Shown here in pieces: positions 1 through 11,194 of a stretch of 64,000 nucleotides of DNA. The position numbers were made by a program, and so were the translations under genes. Position 1 is the first letter of the stretch, and each line of letters begins with the position of its first letter. The notes beneath the pieces are model-generated. The model saw only the letters and a list, made by a program, of their open reading frames with translations, searched no databases and was not told the origin of the DNA. The stretch comes from Mallotus nudiflorus (taxonomy: Eukaryota; Streptophyta; Magnoliopsida; Malpighiales; Euphorbiaceae). The stretch lies in the NCBI GenBank assembly GCA_947683625.1, contig CANTUR010000002.1, positions 7,596,501 to 7,660,500 on the forward strand, written 5' to 3'.

Positions 1-282
1 TATATTGCATGATAAGTTCCCATGTCCACAGGTAGTCAACACATATGCAATTTGGCCAACCTGAACTTCAAGATTATGGATGGATGATGACTATTTTTGA
101 ACATAGGTTGAGAATCTTTATGCTTTTGTTCAAATCTAGCTTCCAATTTATGAGTAACATCCTATTGCATTGTCATGCATTTGTCCATCATCTCTATAAT
201 TTTATTTAGCTTGCTCTCTATTGATGACTCCTTCTCTTTTGGTGTTTGTTGATGCAATGCTTGGAAAATGGGATTTATAAAA
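1..282 (-). pseudogene. Ty3/gypsy gag C-terminal remnant (piece 3 of 3)
   Basis: On the minus strand the first bases translate as VGQIAYVLTT. This resembles the conserved gag C-terminal stretch before the protease of plant Athila-type gypsy elements (family pattern VGQLA..L..R.QG.LPS). Upstream in the minus sense are a helical segment and glutamine-rich residues that continue the gag. The piece is cut off from the rest by the MITE at 283-1344, and the two flanking gag pieces resume on either side of it. Frames are broken and no protein is expected. The Athila assignment is from remembered family motifs. Confidence 0.6.
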
Positions 283-1344
283 GGGAAAAGGTACAAAAAC
301 ACCCCATAATATTGTGCCTTAATCTTACATCCACCACTAACATTTTTTGAAGTGCAAATATACCCTTATCATTTTGAAAACCATATATTTAAGTTTCTCT
401 TACAAACAGTGTTAATTCTCACCATTTATGAGGCTACAATTATTGATATGCACTATAAAGGTACATTTTTACCCCTAACATTTATTATAAGGAAGAAATT
501 TACTCCTAAAGAAAATTTAGGAATATTTTAACATAACAATTTCTTAAAAAAATTTAAATTTGTATCTAATAAAAATAATTAAATAACAGTTTATTTTTTA
601 TGCTCATGAAATGTACTAATGCTAATACAATATTAAAATAATTTACATTTAAGTTTTATGAAGGTTTTTAAAATTTTGTTCCATTTAAAATTTTTTTGAA
701 ATATTTAAATAAAAAAATCATCTTATTCTAGATAAATTTGTCCTTTCTTTTTTCACTCTTAAAATAAAAATTAATAAATATTTATTTAAATGTAACAAAT
801 TAGGATGAGATGGATAAATTTGTTTATTTATATTTTGGGAGTGAATAACAAAAAATTTAAATTTAAATAGCATTAAATGAGTTTCTCTTATTTAAATATT
901 TCTAATTTTTTTGAAATACTATAGAGTGATTTTATATAATTTTTTTTTAAAAAAATCATAAAAATTAGATGCAAAATCCTTTGAATAACATATTACTATT
1001 AGTATATCGTACGAGTATAAAAAATAAATAGCTATTTAATATTTTTATTAGATTAAAATTTAAATTTTTTGAAAATTTTTTTCATTATAATATTCTTAAA
1101 TTTTCTTTAGGGGTAAATTTATTCATTATTATAAACATTGGGGGCAAAAATGTATTTTTATCTAATATTTTCTTTTGTACATGTCAGTGATAGTGGACCT
1201 CACTAACTGTGAAAACTAACACCATTTATAAGAGATACTTAAATATATGGTTTTCAAAATAATAAGGGTGTACTTGCACCTTGAAAATGTTAGTGGCATA
1301 TGTGAGACTAAGGCACAATGTTAGGTATTTTTATAACTTTTCCC
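283..1344. mobile_element. Non-autonomous Mutator-like element (MULE-MITE) with long TIRs
   Basis: The two ends are long inverted repeats of about 250-300 bp. The left arm begins GGGAAAAGGTACAAAAACAC and the reverse complement of the right arm begins GGGAAAAGTTATAAAAATAC. Both go on through matching blocks around GTGCCTTA, CCACTAACATTTT and TTTTGAAAACCATATATTTA. The flanks are a 9-bp duplication, TTTATAAAA at 274-282 and TTTACAAAA at 1345-1353 (8 of 9). Long TIRs opening with GGG plus a 9-bp TSD are typical of Mutator-like elements. The core is AT-rich with no transposase coding, so it must have moved with an enzyme made elsewhere. It lies inside the gypsy gag remnant. Confidence 0.85.
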
Positions 1345-1353
1345 TTTACAAAA

Positions 1354-2115
1354 TTTGGTAGAATTTGTGCTCTTGATGGTGTTATTCTCCTGAAGTTTTC
1401 CATGAGAAATTAGGATAATTTCTCCATGAAGGGTATCGGTGTTGCTGTAAAAATTGCCTCTACCTTACATATAGTTAACATCCTCTATCTTTTACATAAG
1501 AATATAATTAATATTAGCTTGTCCCCTATGTCACAACTTACATAAAGAAGATGTAGAAGAAATAGAATTAATCTTCATGTTCCTCATCTCTTTGGTCAAA
1601 ATATCAAGCTTAGCATTAAGCATGGTCATACCATTTACTTCAAGCCATTCTTCTTCACTACTATTGCCCTCATTTTGTTTCACAGTTGCTTGATTGTAGC
1701 TACCTTTTTGAACAAATCCAAAAGCTCCTTGAATGTTTTATCCTATAAAGAACCTCCACATGTTGAATCAATACTTCTCCTTAACACAATACTAATACCT
1801 TTATAAAAAAAATTTACCAAATTCTAAAGTGGAATAAGGTATGTTGGACATCTTTCCTTTTTTTTTTCGTAAATCCTTAAACATTTCTCATGCTTTATAT
1901 AGATTTTCATCATCCCTTTAATAAAAGGAATTAATTTTAGTCCTTTCTTATAATGCATTTTTTTATTGGAAAAGATTTGTTGAAGAATGTTGAATACATC
2001 TCTTCCCATATAGTAGTTGATTGAGGTGGCAACCCTTTGAACCACTTATCTGCCTTATCTATGAAGAAATCAATTACATATACCAAAATTTTAATGGAAG
2101 CGTGGTGTGTGCATG
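1354..2115 (-). pseudogene. Ty3/gypsy gag central remnant (piece 2 of 3)
   Basis: Reading the minus strand down from about 2090 gives DKADKWFKGLPPQSTTIWEE, then FFNKSFP. After a frameshift comes ENLYKAWEMFKDLRKK, and after another, IPLWNLVNFFYKGI and STCGGSL-DKT. These follow the order of the retrotransposon gag domain of plant Athila-type gypsy elements (W..LP..S..(S/T)W..., FF..., L..AW.R.K.L, LW....FY.GL, GG.L..KT). At least two frameshifts and several stops are present. It joins the piece at 1-282 across the MITE and the piece at 28932 across the nested block. It encodes a dead capsid-like protein of a very old insertion. Confidence 0.75.
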
Positions 2116-2120
2116 AAACC

Positions 2121-2971
2121 AGTTAGGATAAATTTTAAAAAATTTTCCTAATGTGTAACCCTTATATGAAGACAAGAATTACAAAACTACAAAGATCATA
2201 ACACAATGAATGTACACAACTAATTACTTGCATGCTTAATAGATAACATAAATCAAAGATTCATAAAACAACCAAAACATAAAGCATGACAATTGACCTA
2301 CATCTAGAGTTTAGTAACTCTTATAAACTCCAAATGTTGGTAGCATGCACGATAGGCTTTAGGAAGTGGTTGATACAAATCTATAAGCTTCTAACCCCCT
2401 AAATGTAAAGCCTTTAGCTCAAAACACATAAGAAGCCCTAGAATGACTCTAAGCTCTTGAAGAATCTCTACATGCAAGCTCCTCCTTTATGGTTACTTGA
2501 AAGCTTGTTAGAGCTCCTCTCCTTACTTAAATAATGTAGGACTTCTTGCCTCTTTTAGATGGATGTAGGCTTCAATTGCATAACTTTTGCAGAAGGGATG
2601 ATGACAATGGACTTATAAAAAAATACAATTCTTGTATCTCTAACTCACACACTCATAACACTTAGAAGAATGAAGAAGAAGAAGAAGAAGGCTCAACTCT
2701 TGAGCACACACTCTTCTTTTCTCTCTTTGTCTTTGAATATGTCTAATGGAAGTGGTTAGTCAAATGTCTAGAGAAAACCCACTAACTGGGTGTATGTACT
2801 AACTGGGTCTATATATAAGAGATTAATTTACATATATAGAGATTCTCCACTAACTCAAGCTTAAGTGTAGGACAAGTAATCTAATGCATTTGCTTACTTT
2901 TTGGCTTTGAGTGTAAAATAAGTTACCTTATGCATGTAGAGATTGATTACTAACTTAAAGTGCATGCTTAT
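2121..2971 (-). mobile_element. Solo copia LTR, left part (continues at 25706)
   Basis: This stretch is homologous, though diverged, to the 2.2-kb LTRs at 14949 and 22401. Shared stretches include GTTAG...TAAATTTTAAAAA, a block around CCTAAATGTAAAGCCTTTAG (compare CCAAATGTAAGGCCTCTAG), and the following lines. It is interrupted at 2972 by the SIRE-like element and resumes at 25706 after the CTTAT target duplication. Its right terminus is ACTAACA at 28931. The left terminus (about 2121, AGTTAGG for an expected TGTTAG) is eroded and I found no convincing TSD. No internal region or second LTR of this copy is seen, so it reads as a solo LTR inserted in the gypsy gag. Confidence 0.65.
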
Positions 2972-4194
2972 TGAAAGAGTCCTAAAGGGGGTTGAATAGG
3001 ACTATCGAACAAAAATAGGAAATTAAAGGAATTCTTTGCAAGAATTGAATAAGAGTTGAGAAGGAAGAATGAAGAACATAAATATTTAAGGAGTTTTCAA
3101 AAACACAAATTATAAGTGTTTTCAAGGCTCACACTAAAACCAATTTCCCAAGTATTTTAATGGCTAAGCACTTAAACCAATTCCTTTATAATAGAATCTC
3201 ACTTCCCATTTTCTAAACCCAGAAAATATAAGAATAAGAATTTCTATTCTAATCACTTACCAACTCTCACAAGAGTTATACACAAAGAATTGTTTAAAGG
3301 AAAGTTTAAGAGCTCAATTATATGTTTAAGAAAATAATGAATGATAAACAAGTTTTCTTAACCTTTCAATTGAATTCTAAGTTGTGTTTATATAGAAAAA
3401 CACTTAAAAATGTAGTTTTTGGATGTATCAATCATGTATCCAACATTTTGAATTGATTTTGAATCAATTCTTGAACTTTTGACAGCTCAAAGGATGCTCA
3501 GGGGCAGCTCACGAATGAACAGTGCTCGTGAGGGGTGAAAATATATTCGTTGCATTCAAAAATTCCCATTGGAATGCTGTCAGTGGTCTAATCATGAGCA
3601 GGTCACGAGCAATCAGCTCATGAGGAGCTCTCGTGAGAGGTTCTGCCATATTTTGGCAAAAATGTGCTCCAAATGCTCCATTCACAGACAACTCATGACC
3701 ACTTCAAAAGATGCTCATGAACGGGACTAAATAATATCGATTCAGTCAAAATGTTCTTCATAAAAGTTATAGATAATTGTCTTATATTTTCATAAAACTT
3801 TGAATCACCTCAATTGGACATCTGTAGCTCAAGATATTTCTAAAATACTAAGAGTTATGCAAACTGAAATGCAAGCTGCATATGCTGAGTTCAACTGAAG
3901 ATTTGAATACCCAAATAAACTTGGATTTTGACAAGAAAGCTCAATCTGGAAAGCTTAAGATGTCTACTTCAAAAAATAAGAGGCTTATTTTCTCATTTAA
4001 GAGCTCTAAATAAGTCAAAAGTCTTCTTAAATCTCACAAGTTTAATCAGCTTGAAAAGCTACTATTCATCCAAAAGCGTATATGATTGGTATATGTTTGG
4101 TATATAATTCCCTACACACTTAATTGAAATTATTAGTATAAAATTTTTTTGTCAAAGTCCAAAATTAGGAGTTTGATCATGCAAATGGTCAACA
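2972..4194 (-). repeat. 3' LTR of the SIRE-like element
   Basis: It runs from TGAAAGAGTCCTAAAGGGGG to TGCAAATGGTCAACA, 1223 bp. Compared with the 5' LTR and with the solo LTR at 33847, it lacks about 150 bp just after TTAAGGAGTTT. A TATA-like CTATATAAACA on the minus strand lies near 3385-3397. Upstream of it in the minus sense (3483-3715) is a cluster of short palindromes of the form CTC(A/G)TGAG. The polypurine tract abuts its 4194 end. Confidence 0.85.
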
Positions 4195-4217
4195 ATCTCC
4201 CCCTTTTTGGCTTTGAT
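4195..4217 (-). other. Polypurine tract of the SIRE-like element
   Basis: Directly next to the 3' LTR the minus strand reads AAAAAGGGGGAGAT. This is the usual primer site for plus-strand DNA synthesis in an LTR retrotransposon. The purine run and its position next to the TG of the LTR fix the element's orientation. Confidence 0.8.
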
Positions 4218-5388
4218 AACCAATTTAAAAAGATAATAAATAATATGTGTGTGTGTGTAAAAAATAAATAACATGTATAAGTACATTAAATAAAAATAGC
4301 TCCCCCTTTCAAATTAAATAGATGCAGAAAGAGAAAATATTTTGCTCCCCCTTAACATGTGCATAAATTTAATATTTATCATGTATCAGAGCATATAAAT
4401 AAATGAATTATCATAGCATGTATAAGGGTTTAACAAATATATTCCTTTAACAAAATATATTTCTTTATTTCTCCTCCTTATTGCACATGATAAGAAATAT
4501 AAATAAATTTTATTATCATTCTTGTAAAAAATAAAGACAACATATGAAGTTATAAAAAACATGGCCTAACATAACAAATGATGATAACATGATTATTAAA
4601 AAAATGTTAGACAACATGAAGGAAATAATTTCAAATATATATGCATGTAGTGCTAAAATAATGCATCATAAAATAGTATATATGCTATATTCAAACATCA
4701 CATGATCATGTAGAGTTTAACTGGTCAATCAATCATACATAATCATGTGGTACTTAGCATATCTTAAATACAATTATTTATCCCCTAAGCACATTGCTTC
4801 TTCTCCCCCTTTGTCAAAGAAAAAAAGAAAAGAGAGAGATATAAGGGGAAATAGATCTACGGGAGCCAACAATACTAGAGGGAATAAAAGATCAAAAACC
4901 AAAACAATGCAGGCAAAGATATTCAAAATCTTTATAAAATTCAAGTCATTTTAAAAAATAAAAACCATTCCCAAGAAGAATTTGTACATGAATATGAATT
5001 TTGCAAAAATAATTAAAAGTCATGCAAAAATAAAATTCATGTCATATAAAAACAAAGTAAGCAAAATAAGGTTATTTATCACAAGGACAAAACTAGCCAC
5101 ACTTACATTGTTGCTATGCATGCAAAAAAAATTTTTGTGAAATAAATTCAAACAATTTTCTCCTCCTATTTCAATGGATTTAAAAAATTGATATTAAGGA
5201 CATAATATCATATAGTTATGTCATTTACATAAACACATTTTTGAAAAATAATTTCTCTTCCTTAAAAGAAATTAACTAAGTACGCATGCAAACTCAATTA
5301 TTTTTCCTCCTTTGTCAAAATGCAAAGATAGACTAAATCTTAAAAATATCCATGCATAAACAAAGATAAAAACAATTCCTAAGAAAAC
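4218..5388 (-). repeat. 3' untranslated region of SIRE-like element with repeated PPT-like motifs
   Basis: There is no coding sequence in either strand beyond chance ORFs. On the plus strand pyrimidine tracts CTCCCCCTTT or CTCCTCCTT recur at about 4300, 4345, 4471, 4803, 5160 and 5306. Several are followed by TGTCAAAATGC or TTTGTCAAA. A further copy follows the solo LTR at 8837. On the element's own strand these are multiple polypurine tracts, reported as a Sirevirus trait. The rest is AT-rich filler. Confidence 0.65.
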
Positions 5389-5661
5389 TGTAATATCTCA
5401 AGATTTTAGATAATTTTAAACGGCATCGGGATATACAGTATTAATAATTTTGATAAATATATTTGATTATTTAATTAGTTTATTAATTATTAAAATTATT
5501 TTTGATTATTTTAAGTTTCCTACTTAAAATTTTTTCGAGAATTATATTTTTGGGAAAATAAAACCTAAATAAATATTTATTTATTTACGTTAGTCCGCTT
5601 TATTAAATTGCATGATTCCATGCATGATTATATTTTCATATTAATATATATACATATACAT

Positions 5662-5662
<1 letters not shown>

Positions 5663-5720
<58 letters not shown>
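5663..5720. repeat. (CA)n microsatellite
   Basis: About 29 uninterrupted CA units, running directly into a short TA tract. It lies in the first part of the 3.4-kb solo LTR. Confidence 0.95.
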
Positions 5721-5731
<11 letters not shown>

Positions 5732-5840
5732 CATTTTAGGGTTTATTTTTAATTATGTATGTATATATATAGTTTTATTTAATTAATATGTGTTATATAT
5801 ATATGTATATGTATATAGATATTGTTATTTTTAGACATGT

Positions 5841-5842
<2 letters not shown>

Positions 5843-5894
<52 letters not shown>
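5843..5894. repeat. (TA)n microsatellite
   Basis: About 26 uninterrupted TA units just upstream of the GC-richer leader of the solo LTR. It may be serving as a TATA-like region for the LTR promoter, which is an inference from position only. Confidence 0.95.
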
Positions 5895-5900
<6 letters not shown>

Positions 5901-8801
5901 TATAAAGTTTGCCTTATTTACATTTTATGCCCCTCCTGTATTCTTCTTCTTCCCGACGTCCTCTCCCTGTTTTCTCGTCGCTGCAACTCCTTCCCTCACC
6001 GTCGATGTGCCTTTCGGCGTGCCACCACCCTCTCCAGCTCGCTCCGCTGCCTGTTGCTTCCATTTTCGGCGAGTTTTGATCATTTTTAGGCCGAGAACCC
6101 GAAACCCAAGCCCATTGTCGTTCAATCGTTTTTCGACTAGCAAATTGGACACTGCCACTCTCTATCTCTTCCTTGAGCTCCGGTGAGTACATTTCTAAGC
6201 TTGGTTTCACTTGATTTCGTCTAGATTTTCTTTGGTGATCAATTTTCTATTTCGGCCATTTTGAGTTCTTTAATTTTTTGAAATTCAATCTTGATAATTC
6301 AAGCTTACTTCCATCACAAAGATTGTTCCTAATAGCTCAATCTACATCCTGTAATTTTTGTAGAATTTTTGGAATTTATTTTGATTTTTGTGAATTTTTT
6401 ATTATTTTATTAATATTTTCTAATTTTCGTAAATTAATTAAATAAATTGTGAAATTGTGATTTATGGTGTTTGTAGGGGTTGAAATGAATTTTAGAATTT
6501 AATTTGTAATTTTTATGATTTTTGTGTAATTATTATAATTTTATTTAGTTTAGGTGAATTTTGGAAAATTGGGTTAAATAGGTATTTTGTTAAAATTAAT
6601 GGGTTAATTGAGTATAATTATTGATTTTATTGAATTATATGTTGAGAAATTAATTTTTGAGCAATTGTATAATTTTTAGTGAATTTTTGAATAATTATTG
6701 TGTATTATGTGAATTTATATATACTAGGGGTATTTTGGTAATTTGGTAATAAATTGGTTGAAAATTAAATTAAATTGGTTTTTATAATTATTTGAGGTAT
6801 AAAAATGATTTTTACAAATTATTTAGTATTTTTAACTAATTAAAACTATTTTTTGAAAATTATTTTCAAAATATATATAATATATTATTTTTGTAAATAA
6901 ATGAGTTTTTATTGATTTTTAATATGTTTTTGGGCTAATTATGTAATTTGGATTTATAAAATGAATTTCGGTTAATATTTATGAATTTATCGAGAATTAA
7001 GGATTTTTAATAATATTTTATTAGAATTAGGATTTTATTGTAATTATCGGTAAAATAATTATTTTCAGTGTTTTAAATATGTAATTTGCTATATTTTGAT
7101 TTATAAAGGGTATTTTCGGTATTTTTGAAATTTTCATGTATTCTGTGTATATCTCACGAATTGTGAACCTCGGTCAGTGGAATTGTAGTTTAGGAGTCCG
7201 ACCGAGGGGTTGTGTGACTGTATATACTCAAAGTGTGTTTTCTTGCAGGATCGGCTCTACTTTCTGAGTAGAGAGATGTCCATTTTACAGAGAAGGTTCT
7301 GCCGAATTCTTAATAGAATTCTCATAAAACGTAACATCCAGTCAAATCCCTATTCCTAATTTGTGTCCAGTATTCTAAATCGAGTCTCTAGAATTTCGTT
7401 AGATTTATTTTGATTTCGTATTGTCGTTTGTTTGTTTAGTTGCGCCGAGATAGAGACCTAGTGGACCAGGCCCGTTGGACCCGTTTCGAGGAGCACACAA
7501 CTGTGAGTTGTTATTTTATATATAAGTGTTTTAGAATTGCATATTTTAGAAATGTATGTTTAAATTTTTTGAAATATGCATAAATGATTTAATAATTGCT
7601 TAGGTATATTTTGGTATATTTTAAGTTAAATGCATGTTTTACTATTGAATTATACTTAAAATTTTTTTAAGTGTATATATAGTTTATTTATGGTTTATTT
7701 TATAATTCAATTGAATTTATTTGACGTATATATATACTCGAAATATACTTGGTTTATTTTTGGTATATTTCTAGTATATATATGGTTTATATTATTATTT
7801 TAATTAAAGTCATGCATCATTTATTTCATGAATGAATGGATTTATTTTGAATGAAGGATATCAATAGAACGTGCTACCTAGTGAACAGCACTAAGACTGA
7901 GTACGTACCGGTATGACGATAGAATTTAGGTTAAATTACTAACCTATTTGTGGATATTGATTGGATTGATTTAATTGATGTGAGATGCGATCTGAGAGTG
8001 TGATTGCTGGAGCTCGGTTGACCAAGTATCTCGGGGCCAATCACACTGACAGTCAGACTACTGGAGCTCGGTTGACTTAATGTCTCGAGGTCAATCTACT
8101 GTCCGAATGGAACAAGTAAATTTATTTGAAATAAGTGAGCCTGTATGGCTAGAGTGTTATCTAACACTATTTGAGGTTGCGATCATCTAGGGTTCTATTT
8201 GATCCTTCATAAACGGTATTATTTTCCGTATTATATAAAATGATTTTTGTTGCATCCGTGTGTATTTGTCTGTATATATATTTATTATATAAACTATTGA
8301 ATGTGTGCATTTGCCATTTAGTTATGCATGTATATATATTATAACAATTCACTTAGTGAGGTCTGACTCCCTTCCATTGATTATTTTTCAGGAGAGTCTT
8401 CGTCCTCAGACCTAAGTAGCAGACCCTTATGCCGGATTTCTTCTGCCCCGACTTTATTATGTTAACTGCTTACTTGATTTTATTTTATATTCTAAACACT
8501 GCAGTAGTCAAGTTGTGGGATGTTTATTTTATATATGTATGAGATTTATATTTTAAAGATTTGAAACGAGAATTGTATTTAAAAGATTTTATATATATGA
8601 GATGAGTTTGTATTATTAAATCTGTTGGTGGATTATTATTTTATTTATAAGATTTAATTTCGCTGCATAATGTTTTATTTATTTTAATATATGTTGCATG
8701 CTTTTATTTTATTTTTAAGGCTTGTTACGGGTTACGGATTCGAAAGAATTCCCATTCCCTAGTGCTGGTCGTGGCCCCCTGTTTTGGGTCGTGACAAAAA
8801 C

Positions 8802-9503
8802 ACAATAAATAAAAAATTTAAAAAACTCAAATATTTTCTCCCCCCCTGGTCAAAATGCAAATAAATTTGCATTAAAATAAGAAAGAGTTGTAAACAATTG
8901 TAAACAAGACATAAAACTAACAGTTCACGTCTTATATTCAAAAAATATCTAGAAGATAAACCAAACTGAAACTACCACAAAATAATTATAAAACAGACTA
9001 ACAGCTCATGGTTAATATCCAGAAAATAAACTGAACATAAACTAACGAAAAATAGTCATAAAACACACTTAACAGCTCAAAACCTAGATATGAAAAGTAT
9101 ACTGAAAATAAACCAAATAGAAATGGGCATAAAATGAATTAAAAAGAAGACTAACAACTCAAAACCTAGATACGAAAAGTATACTGAGAATAAACCAAAT
9201 AGAAGCTAGCAAAAAAAATTGTTGAGGAGGAGTAATATTTTTGCTAAATTAAAATAATTAATTAATTGAATTTAGTTCAATAATTAATTATTAATTTGCA
9301 AAATATGAGGGCTTTTAGAAAAAATGAACGAATCCAAATTAAATAAAATTAATACAAAGATCATGCAAATGGGAAATACAATATATCATATACATGAAGT
9401 AAATTTGCTAAAGCAAATACTTTTAAAATATATACATGATGCTGAAAATAATTTTTCTAAAGAACATGATCATATAAGAATCCAAACATCAATTCATCAA
9501 TTT
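8802..9503 (-). repeat. SIRE-like 3' region, continued, with degenerate tandem repeat
   Basis: A last PPT-like motif (CTCCCCCCCTGGTCAAAATGC) lies at about 8837. From about 8915 to 9210 an 80-90-bp unit recurs roughly four times. Its core reads AACAGCTCAAAACCTAGATA..GAAAAGTATACTGAAAATAAACC. The last two copies (about 9070 and 9154) are nearly identical. The remaining bases up to the RNase H remnant show no gene. Confidence 0.6.
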
Positions 9504-11194
9504 AACAAGTGATCAAGACAACCTTGAGCCATCAATCATACCAAGTTCATGCTTAATAAAATTCAATCTTTCCCCATAAAGAGGCTTGGTAAAGATGTTT
9601 GCTAATTGAGGATTGGTATCAACAAAATCAAGAAAAATATCACCATTTTGCACATGATCATGCAAGAAATGATGTCTAATATCAATATGCTTAGTTCTAG
9701 AATGCTGAATAGGATTTTTACTAAGGTTTTATAGCACTTGTATTATCACACTTAGTTGGAATGTGATTAATATCAATGCCATAGTCCAAAAGTTATTGTT
9801 TTTGTCATAGAACTTAGGTGCAACAACAACTAGCCACCACATATTCTACTTCAGTGGTGGACAAGGCAACAGAAATTTATTTCTTACTAAACCAAGAAAC
9901 TAAGCAATTTCCTAAAATTTGACAAGTTTTGAAAGTGCTTTTTCTATCTAGTAGGCTACCGGCAAAATCAGCATCAGAATAACTAATCAAGTCAAAGGAA
10001 GAAATCCTAGGATACTAAATTCCTAAATGCATTGTACCACAAAGATATTTAAAAATTCATTTGATAGCATTCAAATGAGACTCTTTAGGACTTGATTGAA
10101 ATCTAGCACACAAGCAAGTAGCAAACATAATATCGGGTCTACTAGCGGTTAAATAAAGAAGGGATCCGATTACACTTCTAAATCGCTTTTCATCAACTGG
10201 TTTGCCATTCTCATCCTTGTTGAGTTTGGTTGTGGTGCTCATTGGAGTTTTGCTTGATTTAGCTCCATCCATTCCAAACTTCTTGAGAATGTCCCTTGCA
10301 TATTTGGTTTAATTGATGAAAATCCCATCTTCACATTGCTTGATTTAAAGTCCAAGAAAGAACTTGAGTTCTCCCATCATACTCATCTTAAATTCTCCTT
10401 GCATTAGCTTAGAAAATTCCTCACACAAGCAGTGGTTAGTAGCACCAAAAATAACATCATCAACATAAATTTGAACAATTAGTAAATCATGCTTGGATTT
10501 CTTTATCAAAAGAGTTGTGTTAACCTTTCCCTTAGAGAAACCTTTCTCAAGTAAAAAGTTTTTCAATCTTTCATACCAAGCTCTTAGAGCTTATTTTAAT
10601 CCCTACAATGCTTTTAATAATTTAAAAACATGATTTGGAGGGTCAAAATTTTCAAAACCCGAAGGTTATTCAACATATACCTCCTCTTTAAAAAAACCAT
10701 TTAAAAATGCACTTTTAACATCCATTTGATAAATTTTAAAATCCATGTATGATGCAAATGCAAGTAACATCCTAATAGCTTCTAACCTTGCAACGGGGGC
10801 AAAGATTTCATCATAATCAATTCATGCCTCTTAATTATAACCTTTAGCTACTAGTCTAGCTTTATTCCTAGTTATGACACCTTGTTCATTCATCTTATTT
10901 CTAAACACCCATTTGGTGCCAATAATAGGATGATGTTTAGGTATAGGAACCAAGGTTCAAACCTTATTTCTCTCAAATTGATTTAACTCTTTTTACATAG
11001 CAAGGACCCAAAATTCATCACTCAAAGCATCATCAACATTTTTTGGGTTCAATTTGAGAAATGAAAGCTAAATTAATAATAGACTTGAGTTTAGATCTAG
11101 TAGTTACCCCTTTTGTAGTGTCACTTATAATGAGATCTTAAGGGTGAGCTTTCTTGAATTGCCAATCTTTTGGAAGTTCATCCTTCAAGGTAGG
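9504..11194 (-). pseudogene. SIRE-like copia reverse transcriptase and RNase H, broken
   Basis: This region once made the polymerase that copies element RNA to DNA, and the RNase H that removes the RNA. In the minus sense RT blocks appear with the active-site motif YVDD at 10456-10467, in QIYVDDVIFGAT. The RT C-terminus (MGELKFFLGL) and the connection (GSLLYLTASRPDIMFATCLCARFQ at about 10100-10170) follow. RNase H then shows YSDADFAG near 9975, LVSW, STTEVEYV and DNTSAI. Many stops and at least several frameshifts separate these blocks. The wording of the motifs is that of the copia SIRE/Maximus lineage. It lies between integrase and the 3' untranslated region, as expected. Confidence 0.85.

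Larger units (their letters stand above)
5389..8796 (+). mobile_element. Solo LTR (3.4 kb, probably Ty3/gypsy) inserted in the SIRE-like 3' region
   Basis: It starts TGTAATATCTCAAGATTTTA and ends GGGTCGTGACA. It is flanked by an exact 5-bp TSD, AAAAC, at 5384-5388 and 8797-8801. The length and TGT-AC-type ends fit long LTRs of gypsy chromoviruses such as Tekay, but no internal domain is left to prove it. Inside are a (CA)n and a (TA)n tract. A GC-richer pyrimidine-rich leader lies at about 5930-6210, followed by CCG/GTGAGT at 6183, and TTTTCTTGCAG ends at 7248. These suggest that transcription runs on the plus strand and that the leader may be spliced. The interrupted sequence resumes cleanly after 8801. 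Confidence 0.8.

Noticed and set aside
4218..5388. An envelope-like ORF, as found in some Sireviruses between pol and the 3' LTR.
   Set aside because: No minus-strand ORF or transmembrane-like segment of useful length is present; the region is non-coding.
5788..6210. Overlapping ORFs of 132 and 98 codons on both strands.
   Set aside because: The plus ORF is largely Ile-Tyr from the TA repeat and the minus ones are antisense to the pyrimidine-rich leader of the solo LTR. No domain was seen.
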